A program made the position numbers and the translations under genes. A model generated the notes under the pieces. That model was not told where the DNA came from, made no database searches, and saw nothing but the letters and a program-made list of their open reading frames with translations. Shown piece by piece: positions 29,339 through 38,972 of a stretch of 64,000 nucleotides of DNA. The stretch comes from Chitinophagaceae bacterium. Its GTDB lineage: Bacteria; Bacteroidota; Bacteroidia; Chitinophagales; Chitinophagaceae. The DNA lies in NCBI GenBank assembly GCA_016721725.1, contig JADKHN010000001.1:496001-560000 (forward strand). Direction: 5' to 3'. Positions within the stretch are counted from its first letter, which is position 1, and each line of letters begins with the position of its first letter.

Positions 29339-29851
29339 ATGATAACGGTTTTTGAAACACCCCGTTTGATCGGGCGGCAATTCACCGAAGATGACGCTTC
29401 TTTGATCCTGTTGCTCAACAGCGATCCGGAAGTGGTCAAGTATCTGCATGAACCCATATTGGAGTCTGCCGGACAGGCCCAGGAAATTTTACTTAATATC
29501 ATCTTACCCCAATACGAAAAGAGGCTGGGGCGCTGGGCGGTTCACACCAAAACAGATTCAAGGTTTATCGGTTGGTGCGGTTTAAAGTACCGCCCCGAAC
29601 TGGATGAGATCGACCTGGGTTTCCGGTTCCTGCGATCGGAATGGGGGAAAGGCTACGCCACAGAATCGGCCCTGGAAACCCTGAATTATGGCTTTCAAAC
29701 CCTTGACCTTAAGTTGATCACCGGCCGGGCACATATTGACAACACCGCTTCCAACAGGGTATTGCAGAAGATCGGGATGGTCTACCAGTCTGAAGGAATC
29801 GTGGATGATTGCCCGGTGAAGACTTACCATTTAGCCAACCCCGCTCATTGA
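29339..29851 (+). CDS. GNAT-family N-acetyltransferase
   Basis: The 170-residue protein begins ETPRLIGRQFTEDDA, as in RimJ/RimL-type acetyltransferases. It has the acetyl-CoA binding segment RFLRSEWGKGYATES near residue 100 and the later NTASNRVLQKIGM helix. Proteins of this group acetylate N-terminal amino groups of proteins or small amines; the substrate here is unknown. It starts nine bases after alaS and is likely read with it. That context hints at a translation-related target, which is inference only. Confidence 0.92.
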   Translation: MITVFETPRLIGRQFTEDDASLILLLNSDPEVVKYLHEPILESAGQAQEILLNIILPQYEKRLGRWAVHTKTDSRFIGWCGLKYRPELDEIDLGFRFLRSEWGKGYATESALETLNYGFQTLDLKLITGRAHIDNTASNRVLQKIGMVYQSEGIVDDCPVKTYHLANPAH

Positions 29852-29875
29852 TCTTTTGTTGTTTTACTGGTCCAT

Positions 29876-29904
29876 CCCCTGGTCGGTGTCCTCACCGACC
29901 GGAA
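29876..29904. repeat. GGTCGGTG hairpin repeat, isolated copy
   Basis: A perfect 8-bp stem GGTCGGTG/CACCGACC (29881-29900) with a TCCT loop, flanked by CCCCT and GGAA exactly as in the array at 3040-3170. It lies 24 bases after the GNAT stop codon. Confidence 0.8.
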
Positions 29905-30083
29905 GATGAAGAACTCCCCGATCGGTTATCTTTGGGTATATAGCTTGCTTGTCATTCGCAGAATCTCCCCGGTTATATCAAAAAAATGTTAAAACCGGAG
30001 ATTAATATGCGAAAGATTTCGTAATTCGATAAAACACCCTATTTTTGACCTACTAAACATTTCGTACATTAAAAGATAGCAAC

Positions 30084-31145
30084 ATGAAGAAATTATTTTT
30101 AGCAGCTGCAGTTCTGGGTTTCACCGGTACCGGTATGGCCCAGGAAGTGATCGTGGAAGGCAAGCCCCTGAACAAGGAAAGCCAGGTGATCACCATTCAG
30201 ACAACGGGAAAGGATAAAAAGATGGTGGTAGAGGTCAACGGAGATAAAGTGACCGTTAACGGCAAGCCCCTTTCCGAATTCAAGGATGACGAAGTGACCA
30301 TCAGCAAAAGGAATATCAGGGTCAGAGACAGGAACAATGGCCTGACGATCGCCGGAGATGAAGCGATGAGTAATTTCTGGTCTGACGGAAAATCAGAACC
30401 CAGGGCATTCCTGGGCGTAACCACGGATGATGCAGAAGGCGGAGCGAAGATCACCGATATTTCCAAAGGCAGTGCGGCTGAAAAAGCCGGACTGAAAAAA
30501 AATGACGTGATCACCAAGGTTGGCGACAAAAAAGTGGACGGGCCGGAATCCCTGCTGGAAGCCGTTACATCCATGAAACCAAAAGACGAAGTGACTGTTT
30601 ATTATAAAAGGGATGGTAAGGAAGCGCAGGCCAAAACCACCCTGGGCGAAAGGAATGAATCCGGAAGCATGACCTACTCCTTCAGCGGATCAGACGGGAT
30701 CGCCCGGGCTTATACCATACCCCGTGTTCCCCGGGTGAATGTGGTACCGGGTGTACCGGCCTGGACTGAAAGACAGGGAATGGAACTTTCCACCTCTCCT
30801 TCTCCCTATGGTTCCGGATCGTTCACGGAAAACTATTTCGACAATTACGACCGCTTCTTTTCGCGCCAGCAAAGACTGGGCCTGAAGATCCAGGATACAG
30901 AAGAAGGCAATGGGGTGAAAGTACTCGACGTGGAAAAAGATTCCCCTGCTGAAAAAGCCGGACTGAAAAAAGACGATATCGTCACCGAAGTAGGCGGGAA
31001 AAAAGTGAGCAATACCGACGAGGCCCGTGAGCAACTCCAGGAAAACCGCGAAAAAGCCACCTATACCATCAAGGCCAATCGCAATGGAAGCAATATGAGC
31101 TTCGAGATCAAGATCCCGAAAAAACTCAAGACCGCGAATTTATAA
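30084..31145 (+). CDS. secreted protein with two PDZ domains
   Basis: The 353-residue protein has a signal peptide (about residues 1-19, ending GMAQ). Two PDZ domains follow, at about residues 110-190 (FLGVTTDDAEGGAKITDI, GSAAEKAGLKKNDVI) and 265-345 (LGLKIQDTEEGNGVKVLDV, DSPAEKAGLKKDDIV). There is no protease domain, so it is not a DegP-type enzyme as it stands. It may bind C-terminal peptides of envelope proteins. A signal-exported chaperone or adaptor role is inference. A strong terminator follows at 31159. Confidence 0.9.
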   Translation: MKKLFLAAAVLGFTGTGMAQEVIVEGKPLNKESQVITIQTTGKDKKMVVEVNGDKVTVNGKPLSEFKDDEVTISKRNIRVRDRNNGLTIAGDEAMSNFWSDGKSEPRAFLGVTTDDAEGGAKITDISKGSAAEKAGLKKNDVITKVGDKKVDGPESLLEAVTSMKPKDEVTVYYKRDGKEAQAKTTLGERNESGSMTYSFSGSDGIARAYTIPRVPRVNVVPGVPAWTERQGMELSTSPSPYGSGSFTENYFDNYDRFFSRQQRLGLKIQDTEEGNGVKVLDVEKDSPAEKAGLKKDDIVTEVGGKKVSNTDEAREQLQENREKATYTIKANRNGSNMSFEIKIPKKLKTANL

Positions 31146-31158
31146 AGCCATGAAAATG

Positions 31159-31206
31159 ACACACCCCGGCAGCTGCGCAAAGCCCTGTCGGCGGTGTGTT
31201 TTTGTT
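31159..31206 (+). terminator. terminator after the PDZ gene
   Basis: A long stem (ACACACC and CGGCAG on the left, CTGTCG and GGTGTGT on the right) ends in a run of Ts at 31199-31203. It is 14 bases past the stop codon. Confidence 0.75.
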
Positions 31207-31314
31207 TCCTCTTTTTACCCTCCCTTTACCTCCTAAATGGTTCTTCATTCTCCTGAGCCTTTCACCTTACTGATCATACAACCTGTGGTTTATAGCTCCA
31301 ACAGGTAAGCAACC

Positions 31315-31343
31315 TTTGCCGGGGTAAAATTTACTTAACTTTG
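31315..31343 (+). promoter_or_regulatory. gatB promoter
   Basis: TTTG at 31315-31318, a spacer of 17 bases, and TAACTTTG at 31336-31343 match the Bacteroidota consensus. The predicted start near 31350 gives an almost leaderless gatB message. Confidence 0.7.
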
Positions 31344-31351
31344 CACCCCTG

Positions 31352-32797
31352 ATGGTAAAAGAGAAATACGAACTGGTGGTCGGTTTGGAAGTTCACGCCC
31401 AACTGAGCACCAAAAGCAAATTATTCTGTGGCGACAGCGCTGCTTTTGGCACTATGCCCAATACACAGGTCAGTCCGATTACCCTGGCCCACCCCGGCAC
31501 ATTGCCGAAAATGAATAAAAAGGCCATTGAATACGCCGTTAAACTCGGGCTGGCCCTACACTGCGACATCATGCAGGAGAACTATTTCGCCCGGAAGAAT
31601 TATTTCTACCCCGATCTTCCCAAAGGCTACCAGATCTCCCAGCATACTACTCCCATTTGCAGGAACGGGTATGTAAGGATCCTGTCTGGTGAAAATGAAA
31701 AGCAGATACCCCTGAACCGCATACATATTGAGGAGGATGCAGGTAAAAGCCTGCATGATGTTGATGAGGAGTATACATCGATCGACCTCAACCGGGCCGG
31801 GGTACCCCTGCTCGAGATCGTTTCGGAACCGGCGATCCACAGCGCAGAGGAAGCCTTCGCCTACATCACCGAATTAAGAAAGCTGGTACGCTGGCTGGGC
31901 GTTTGCGATGGCAATATGGAAGAAGGCAGTATGCGCTGTGATGCCAATATCTCCGTGAGGTTAAAGGGGGAGACCAGGCTGGGGACCCGGGTTGAGGTCA
32001 AGAATCTCAATAGCATACGCCATGTGAAGAAAGCCATTGAATTTGAAGCGGACCGCCTGATCGGCCTGTTGGAAAATGGCGAGATCATCCAACAGCAGAC
32101 CCGGAGTTTCGATGCGGATAAAGGAACCACTTTTTCATTACGTTCCAAAGAGGATGCTGACGACTACCGCTATTTCCCCGAACCCGACCTGACACCTTTT
32201 CATATCAGTGACCAATACCTGGAGGAGATCCGTTCGTCGATGCCGGAATTACCGGAAACACTGGAAAAAAAATACATCAACAGCTATCATTTATCCGCAT
32301 ACGACGCCCGGGTGATCTGTGATGACAGGGACCTCGCCGCTTATTTTGAATCGACGGTTCCCGTTACAGCAAACCACAAGTCGGTGGCCAATTGGTTATT
32401 GGGTCCGGTAAAAAGCCACCTGAATGAAACCAACATCGGGATCACCGGTTTCATCCTGCAACCTGCACAACTGGTACGCCTGATTGACCTGGTGGAAAAG
32501 GGGCAGGTCAGTTTCAGCAACGCCTCTTCGAAGGTATTCCAGGCCCTGCTAACCGATCCAACACAAGATCCACTGGAACTGGCCCGACAACTCAACCTGT
32601 TGCAGGAAAGTGATACCGGTTCCATTGAAGCCTGGGTTGACGAGGCCATGGCCAGCATGCCGGAAAAAGTGAAGGAATACCGAAGTGGCAAAAAAGGACT
32701 GATCGGTTTATTTGCCGGAGAAGTGAAAAAACTCAGCAAAGGAAAAGCGGACATGCAAATAGTCAATCTATTACTGGAAGAAAAACTAAAAACATAA
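31352..32797 (+). CDS. gatB: Asp/Glu-tRNA amidotransferase subunit B
   Basis: GatB is the kinase/transamidase subunit of GatCAB, which turns Glu-tRNA-Gln (and Asp-tRNA-Asn) into the amidated forms. The 481-residue protein starts with YELVVGLEVHAQLSTKSKLFC. It has YFYPDLPKGYQISQ, the SMRCDANISVR segment with catalytic residues, and a C-terminal YqeY-like tRNA-binding tail (about 330-481). gatA and gatC are elsewhere. The ATG is only about two bases after the predicted transcript start. The TlpA gene begins one base after the stop codon. Confidence 0.97.
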   Translation: MVKEKYELVVGLEVHAQLSTKSKLFCGDSAAFGTMPNTQVSPITLAHPGTLPKMNKKAIEYAVKLGLALHCDIMQENYFARKNYFYPDLPKGYQISQHTTPICRNGYVRILSGENEKQIPLNRIHIEEDAGKSLHDVDEEYTSIDLNRAGVPLLEIVSEPAIHSAEEAFAYITELRKLVRWLGVCDGNMEEGSMRCDANISVRLKGETRLGTRVEVKNLNSIRHVKKAIEFEADRLIGLLENGEIIQQQTRSFDADKGTTFSLRSKEDADDYRYFPEPDLTPFHISDQYLEEIRSSMPELPETLEKKYINSYHLSAYDARVICDDRDLAAYFESTVPVTANHKSVANWLLGPVKSHLNETNIGITGFILQPAQLVRLIDLVEKGQVSFSNASSKVFQALLTDPTQDPLELARQLNLLQESDTGSIEAWVDEAMASMPEKVKEYRSGKKGLIGLFAGEVKKLSKGKADMQIVNLLLEEKLKT

Positions 32798-32798
32798 A

Positions 32799-33950
32799 AT
32801 GAAAAAACTAATGGCCGGCCTGGGTATCCTGGCCGTAATGGCATCCTGCAACAACGGGACCGACAACCGGAAGTTCACCATAACTGGTGAATTAAAGAAC
32901 GAAACCGACGGGCCGGTTTACCTGGAACAACTTTATTTCAGTCAAAAGCCCCCCGAAGTGCTGGATACGGCCGAGATCAAGAATGGACATTTCACCCTCA
33001 GTGGCCTGTCTGCTGAAGAAGGATTGTTCCGCATCAGGACCAAAGATGGCAAACAGGGATTCCTGGTGATCAACGACCAAACCGAAATCCGATTCACCGG
33101 AGATTCCAAAAACCCGGGCATCGCCTATCAGTCGATCAACGGTTCGGCCAACCATTCCCTGCATAAGGTGATCCTATATACCGACAGTATGCAAAAACTG
33201 ATGGGTGAACGCTTTACCAGTCTGCAGGAAATGAAGAAGAATGGGGCCGCCGCATCCGATAGCACCGTTGTTGCTCTCGAAGGAGAATTTAACAGCCTGA
33301 AGGAACTGCTGACAAAGTATTGCTTCCAATATGCCGACACGTCTAAAAGCGCTATTGTCTCTCTTTTCGCGGCGACCATCGCGCCGGTGGAAATTGGTCA
33401 ATTCGAATTGCCCCTGACCCGTTTAGCCTCCCGTTTTCCCAAACACGAAGGCATTGCCGGTGCACAGGCATTTATCAAGGAACAGGTTGCACTGATGAAA
33501 AAACAGCAAGAACAATTGCTCCAGGGAAAAGCGGTGATCGGCAGTATGGCCCCCGACTTTACCCTGAACGATAAGAATGGTAAACCGGTTTCTTTAAGCC
33601 AGCTGAGGGGCAAATACGTATTGGTCGATTTTTGGGCCAGTTGGTGTGGGCCCTGCCGGGGAGAGAATCCGAATGTCGTAGCGGTTCACAACCAGTTCAA
33701 GGACAAGAATTTCACCATCCTGGGCGTATCACTCGATGATAGTAAGGATTCCTGGCTAAAGGCTGTGGAAGAAGATCACCTGGATTGGTTGCAGGTGAGC
33801 GACCTGAAAGGGTGGAACAGTTCAGTGGTTCCTTTATATGGTATCGATGGGATCCCGTTCAATGTACTGGTGGATCCCCAGGGAAAGATCGTCGCCAGCA
33901 ATTTAAGGGGCGGTCAATTACAACAGAAACTGGCTGAAATGATCAAATGA
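32799..33950 (+). CDS. lipoprotein thiol-disulfide oxidoreductase, DUF4369 plus TlpA domain
   Basis: The 383-residue protein has a lipobox (VMASC, about Cys18), a DUF4369 beta domain (about residues 24-120), a helical linker, and a TlpA/ResA-type thioredoxin domain (about 248-383) with WASWCGPC, Cys283 and Cys286. This architecture is common in Bacteroidota and places a disulfide reductase on the periplasmic side of a membrane, probably for cytochrome or surface protein maturation. It follows gatB without a gap and shares its promoter. A perfect bidirectional terminator separates it from susD. Confidence 0.94.
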   Translation: MKKLMAGLGILAVMASCNNGTDNRKFTITGELKNETDGPVYLEQLYFSQKPPEVLDTAEIKNGHFTLSGLSAEEGLFRIRTKDGKQGFLVINDQTEIRFTGDSKNPGIAYQSINGSANHSLHKVILYTDSMQKLMGERFTSLQEMKKNGAAASDSTVVALEGEFNSLKELLTKYCFQYADTSKSAIVSLFAATIAPVEIGQFELPLTRLASRFPKHEGIAGAQAFIKEQVALMKKQQEQLLQGKAVIGSMAPDFTLNDKNGKPVSLSQLRGKYVLVDFWASWCGPCRGENPNVVAVHNQFKDKNFTILGVSLDDSKDSWLKAVEEDHLDWLQVSDLKGWNSSVVPLYGIDGIPFNVLVDPQGKIVASNLRGGQLQQKLAEMIK

Positions 33951-33974
33951 TCATTTTTTCGACATCATACTAAT

Positions 33975-34006
33975 AAAAAACTCCGGTCAGCTGACCGGAG
34001 TTTTTT
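33975..34006. terminator. bidirectional terminator between tlpA-like gene and susD
   Basis: A 32-base perfect palindrome: A6, CTCCGGTCAG, CTGACCGGAG, T6. It serves both convergent genes, 24 bases after the plus-strand stop and 21 after the minus-strand stop. Confidence 0.9.
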
Positions 34007-34027
34007 ATTGGAAATCTATTGTTTGTA

Positions 34028-35680
34028 TTAGTAACCAGGATTCTGGGTGATGATCGGGTTCTGTACGATCTCATCTTGCGGGATCGGCCAGAGGAAACGA
34101 TAATCGCTGTATGGGATGGCCGCTACGGTCAAAGCGGGAATTGCGTTTCCGCAACCATAGTTGGTGCCGTTAGCATTGCTGAAACCATTGGCCGCTTTGG
34201 CAGGAATACCGCCGGTGGTGAAGATTGGATCCATCACCAGGCGATGGATATCTCCCCAACGCTTGCCTTCTGCCAGGAATTCGATCCTGCGCTCAAACAG
34301 GATGGCGGCGATCAGGTCATTCTTGGTTGCGAAATTTCCAATGACATAGGCCTGTGTAGCCGGACTGGACAATGACCGGTTGCGAACCACATTCAGCAGA
34401 TCAAGCGCTCTTGCTGAAACACCTGCGGCGTTACGGGCTTCGGCTTCAGCCTGCATCAGTAATACTTCCGCGTAACGGATCATTGGGGCATAATCGGATT
34501 GATTTACATAGTCGGTATATTTCTTCGTGAAGAAGGTCGGGGTATTGGCATTGCTGTTTCCGGCAATTACCAGGGTTGACCTTCTCAGGTCATCACACCT
34601 CCACAAAGTGGAATTGTAGAGGGTTGGGCTGATGGAAACAAGACCACGGCCGGGAACATTTGGCCCGAGCATTTGAGCCAGTGCAGCATTCACGCCGGTA
34701 TTATCCAAAGCGTCGTTACGGATCGAGAAAATACTTTCTGTGGTGATGTTATTTACAAATGGTCCTGCGGGTGTGGCTTCCAGTTTCCAACCGCCGATCG
34801 GGCTGATGGTTCCGGGAGGATTCAATGGTGTTACGGTTCCGGGGATGAGTTTATTCCCTTCAGCGATCACACCAGCCCAATCGCCCTTGTGTAATTTGAT
34901 CCTCATTTTCAAAGCGATGGCGGCCGCTTTTGTAGCACGGATGGTATTGGAGCCGGCTGGAAGCGTTGACCCGGTAACAGTCACCGGAATGGTTGCACCC
35001 AGGTTGGCTTCCGCATAATCCAGGTCGGCCAGGATCTTGGCATAATTATCTGCTACGGTCTCACGAGGCTGAGATTTCAACCGGTCAAGAGAAGCGGAAG
35101 AAGAGATCGCGTAATCATGATAAGCGATACCCAGCTTGCTGCCATTTCCATCCAGGTAAGGACGGGAGAAATGGGTCAGCATTTCATGATGGGCCATGGC
35201 CCTGAGAAAACGGCACTCCGCTTCATATTGTGCTTCAACGCCTGTTGTAATGATCCCTTTGGCCAAAGCTCCTTTGAATCCATCGATAGACAGGTTTGCC
35301 TTATTGATCAACAGATAGGAGTTGATCCAGATGTTCACGTTATTCGGGCTGACCGGAGAATAAGTGGAGAGGTAAGTGATCTGGAAGAACGTGGCGATGT
35401 TCACCATGTCTTCACCACGCATCTCACCCTGCTCGATACTGGCGGCACCGAAAGTATAACCCCTAACCGTATTGCCGGTACCGTTCAGGGGATCATAAGA
35501 TCCGCTCTGCGCGGCATCATATACGCCATACAGGGCCAGTAAACACCTTTCCGGTGTTTCATATGCCGTGGCGTCACCGAATGCGTTGTAAGGTGTCAGT
35601 TCCAGGCTTTTCTTACATCCGCTGACCAGGAAAAGGGCAGCAAAAGCAAAAAAAGAAATGATGATTTTTATACTTTTCAT
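34028..35680 (-). CDS. susD: SusD/RagB-family outer membrane nutrient-binding lipoprotein
   Basis: SusD proteins form the lid over the SusC channel and bind glycans or peptides at the cell surface. The 550-residue protein has a lipobox (LVSGC, about Cys22), followed by KKSLELTPYNAFGDATAYETPE, the usual mature start. TPR-like helices follow, and the C-terminus has LMQAEAEARNAAG, LAEGKRWGDIHRL and the ending IPQDEIVQNPIITQNPGY. It lies 37 bases downstream of susC on the same strand. No glycoside hydrolase, peptidase or sensor is linked, so the substrate is unknown. Confidence 0.96.
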   Translation of the reverse strand: MKSIKIIISFFAFAALFLVSGCKKSLELTPYNAFGDATAYETPERCLLALYGVYDAAQSGSYDPLNGTGNTVRGYTFGAASIEQGEMRGEDMVNIATFFQITYLSTYSPVSPNNVNIWINSYLLINKANLSIDGFKGALAKGIITTGVEAQYEAECRFLRAMAHHEMLTHFSRPYLDGNGSKLGIAYHDYAISSSASLDRLKSQPRETVADNYAKILADLDYAEANLGATIPVTVTGSTLPAGSNTIRATKAAAIALKMRIKLHKGDWAGVIAEGNKLIPGTVTPLNPPGTISPIGGWKLEATPAGPFVNNITTESIFSIRNDALDNTGVNAALAQMLGPNVPGRGLVSISPTLYNSTLWRCDDLRRSTLVIAGNSNANTPTFFTKKYTDYVNQSDYAPMIRYAEVLLMQAEAEARNAAGVSARALDLLNVVRNRSLSSPATQAYVIGNFATKNDLIAAILFERRIEFLAEGKRWGDIHRLVMDPIFTTGGIPAKAANGFSNANGTNYGCGNAIPALTVAAIPYSDYRFLWPIPQDEIVQNPIITQNPGY

Positions 35681-35717
35681 ATTGTTGGTTGTTGTATTGA
35701 ATGAATGATTGACTGAA

Positions 35718-38700
35718 TTAGAAACCTACACTGACACCGAATGAAGTGGTCCTTAAAGCCGGAGTGACCGTGGCGTCTACGCCAAAGTTGCTGTAGGCTT
35801 CAGGATCGGCTCCTTTATACTTGCTCCAGACAAATACGTTCTGCATTTGAACAAATAAACGAATGCTCTTGATATAGTCTTTGAAGTGACTCAGTGTCTC
35901 CTTATTGAACCGGTAATCCAGTACGATATTCTGCAGGCGGAGGAAATCACCATCCTCTACAAAACGTGAAGTAGCTTCTCCATTCTGGTTCACAATGGCA
36001 TCATTGGCGTAATACAACCTCGGGGTCATGGTGATCTGTCCGGGTTTGGTCCAGCGGTCCAGGATCTCGGTTCCGTTATTGGCGAACTTCTGGTTCAGCA
36101 ATACTTCCTGGCGGGTCACATTCATGATCTTGTTTCCACCGGAATAACGGAACATCACTTCGAGTCCGAAATCCTTATACTGGAATGAATTGGTGAAAGC
36201 GCCGAAGAAAGTCGGGTTCACATTACCCAAAACGGCCTTATCGGCATTGGTAAGTGTAGTGGCCACACCAACGTTAGGATCATTCATGGTCAGCAGGTAG
36301 TTGTAAGCGCCGGTAGCGGCATTACGCTGAACCAGGGAACCATCTGCTTTATAATAACAAGGGTTGCCGTTAGCGGCATTTACACCTGCATAACGATACC
36401 CGTATAATGAATAGATGGATTCGCCGAGACGGATGATGTTGTAAGGGCTGCTACCCGGGTTGGTGATCTCCCTGGCCGGTGTATTACCGATCGGGTACAA
36501 TGAGGTCACCTTGTTCCTGATATGGGTATAGTTCACATTGAAATTCCAGTTGAAATCCTTTTTCTTCACCACATCCAGGTTGAAGCTCAACTCAACGCCC
36601 CGGTTCTCTGCAGTTCCGATATTCTTCAGGATGCTGTTTCCCGGTACACCGGCACTTTGAGGAGTCGGTACAGCGAGGATGATCTGGTCGATATCATTCT
36701 TGAAATAATCAAATGTCAGGGTTGCGCGGTTCTTGAAGAAAGTCGCTTCGAAACCGATATCGATCTTCTTGCTGCGCTCCCATTTCAAGGCGGGATTACC
36801 CACGTTGGATACGGAGATACCACCGATATTACCATAAGGCGCTGAACCATAGGTGCTGAGATAACCGAAGCCACCCAGCGGGTTACCGACTACAGCGTAA
36901 GATCCTTTTATCTTGATGTCATTGAAGAATTTCAGTTTCCAGAACTTCTCCTGGGTTGGCCTCCATCCGATAGATACACCGGGGAAATTACCATAGCGGT
37001 TATCCAGTCCCAATGAACTCAAACCATCCCTCCTGATCGTTCCCTGTATGAAATATTTGTTGTTGAAATCATAGTTAAGCCTGCCAAAGATCGACTCGGT
37101 AGCTGATTTGGAATAGTTACCGGCTACGGATTGCGTAGATGCGGTGCTGCTGATCACGTTCTCTTTCAGGAAGAACAGATCAGAGATATTGGTTCCGTAG
37201 CGGAATAAAAACGGGTGGTGGCTTGCTGAAGCTCATAACCGCCCGTCGCGTAAATGGTATGTTTGCGGAAACTCTTGTTGTAATTGAAATAGGTCTGTAC
37301 CGTAGTGGACAGGATATTCTGCTGACCGTTATTGGCACGGCCATTGGAACTGAATCCGTCACCATGCCTCGGGTCATAACCGAGGAAACTGTTATCGGTA
37401 TAATAATCCACACCCAGTAAGGCGGTCACTTTCAGGCCCTTGACCGGTGATAATTCAATGAAAGCGTTATCGAGTATCCTGAATTTATCGGAATAGAACT
37501 TGTTCTTATCCAGTACGAAAGCGATGTTGGTATAGTTATCATCGATGGTACGGAGGTTAGCACCGATACCCAGTGCGTTTCCGGTGATATTGTAGCCGGT
37601 TGGTGTGGCTGAATTATAGATACCGACATTGGGTAAGGCACGCAATGCGGAAACCACGGCGCCGCTCAATGCATTGGATCCGTTATTCTGGTCCTTATCT
37701 TCCTGGCGGGAAACCGTAATATTATTACCGAACTTGATGTATTTGTTGGCCTCCTGCTCCAGGTTGGCCCGGATGCGGTAGGAACGGTTGTGGTTGGTAC
37801 GAACAACACCCTGGTTATCGGAATAGTTCAGCGAGAAATAATAGGTTGATTTATTGGTTCCGCCCGACATGCTGAGGGTATGACCCTGCACAAAGGCGCT
37901 GTTCACGAAAACATTCTCCTGCCAGTTGGTATTGGTTCCGGCTGCATCCATGCGGGCCGGACCGGCCTGGCCGGCATTGGTGAATTTCTCATTACCGATG
38001 GCCACGAATTGCTGGGCATCCAGGACTGAAAAGCGGCTGGCGGCGGAGCTGAATCCGAAGGTTCCGTCATAAGTGATGGTCGTCCGGTTCTTGTTTCCTT
38101 TTTTGGTCGTGATGAGGATTACCCCGTTGGCGCCCCTGGAACCGTAAATGGCCAGTGCGGAACCATCTTTCAAAACATCGATCGTTTCAATATCGGCCGG
38201 GTTGATATCCCCGATGGCATTGGAGTTGGTGGTCAGGGCCAGATTTCCTGTCGTGATGGCAATACCATCAACAATGATCAGCGGACTTGCACCCAGTGAG
38301 ATGGTATTATAACCGCGGATCCTGATCTTGGCCGGCGTGTTCACCAGACCGCCCGCATTCACTACGTCAACACCTGCTGCGCGTCCCTGCAATTGCTTAT
38401 CAATGGATGGAGTGACCAGCTGGGCGAATTCCTTCGCATCAACCTTGGATATGGATCCGGTAACCGCTTTCTTCTGCTGGGTACCGTAACCCACTACAAC
38501 CACTTCGGTCAGCTTTGAATCCAGGGTTTTCATACTGACGTTCAACACATCGGTCTTTCCTACCGCCTTGGTCTGGGATTCAAAATTCACAGATGAAAAA
38601 ATGATGGTTTTTACGGAGGAACTTATGACCAGGCTGTATTTGCCATCCTTATCGGTTTGAGTACCCTGTTTACCATTGGGTGTCGTGACCGAAACGCCTT

Positions 38701-38818
38701 CAATGGGCTTTCCGTTATCGCCGGTCACCGTACCGGTAATGGTTCGGTCCTGAGCAGTTGCAGTTAGTATAAATACAAAGACTGCTGTTAAAGTAACAAT
38801 CAATTTTCTCATTTGCAT
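35718..38818 (-). pseudogene. susC: SusC/RagA-family TonB-dependent transporter, broken by a -1 frameshift
   Basis: The gene is in two frames that join into about 1030 residues, normal for SusC. The first part (38818 to about 37197) has a signal peptide, a carboxypeptidase-regulatory-like domain (ITGTVTGDNGKPIEGVSV), the SusC motif VVVGYGTQ and the plug domain (RGYNTISLGASPLIIVDGI). It then runs off frame into SATEPISLICSS and stops at 37166. In the other frame the sequence reads GTNISDLFFLKENVISSTAS and continues through the barrel to 35718. One more C in the pair at 37195-37196 would restore the frame. The promoter at 38834-38865 overlaps a palindrome. If the shift is real, the transporter is inactive. 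Confidence 0.9.
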
Positions 38819-38833
38819 AATAGTTTATGGTGA

Positions 38834-38865
38834 CAAATATAAACCACATTCTTGTTATTTGTCAA
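38834..38865 (-). promoter_or_regulatory. susC promoter
   Basis: On the minus strand TTG (38863-38865), a 21-base spacer and TATATTTG (38834-38841) fit the Bacteroidota consensus. The start is near 38827, about 10 bases before the ATG. Confidence 0.7.
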
Positions 38866-38877
38866 ATACTTTGACAA
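38859..38877. promoter_or_regulatory. palindromic operator candidate at the susC promoter
   Basis: TTGTCAAA and TTTGACAA are perfect 8-bp inverted arms around a TAC centre. The site covers the -33 TTG of the susC promoter, as expected for a dimeric repressor or a closely placed activator. No regulator gene lies beside the locus. Confidence 0.55.
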
Positions 38878-38972
38878 GTTTATTATCCATTTAGCTGCTT
38901 TTTTGGCATAACCAGGGGCCCCTTTAACCGTGTTGGCAGTTCAGGGGTCTATTTTCCTGATTCTTAAAGCCT

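Noticed and set aside
37190..37200. Programmed ribosomal frameshift in susC
   Set aside because: There is no slippery heptamer and no downstream pseudoknot I can see; the shift lies in a variable loop.
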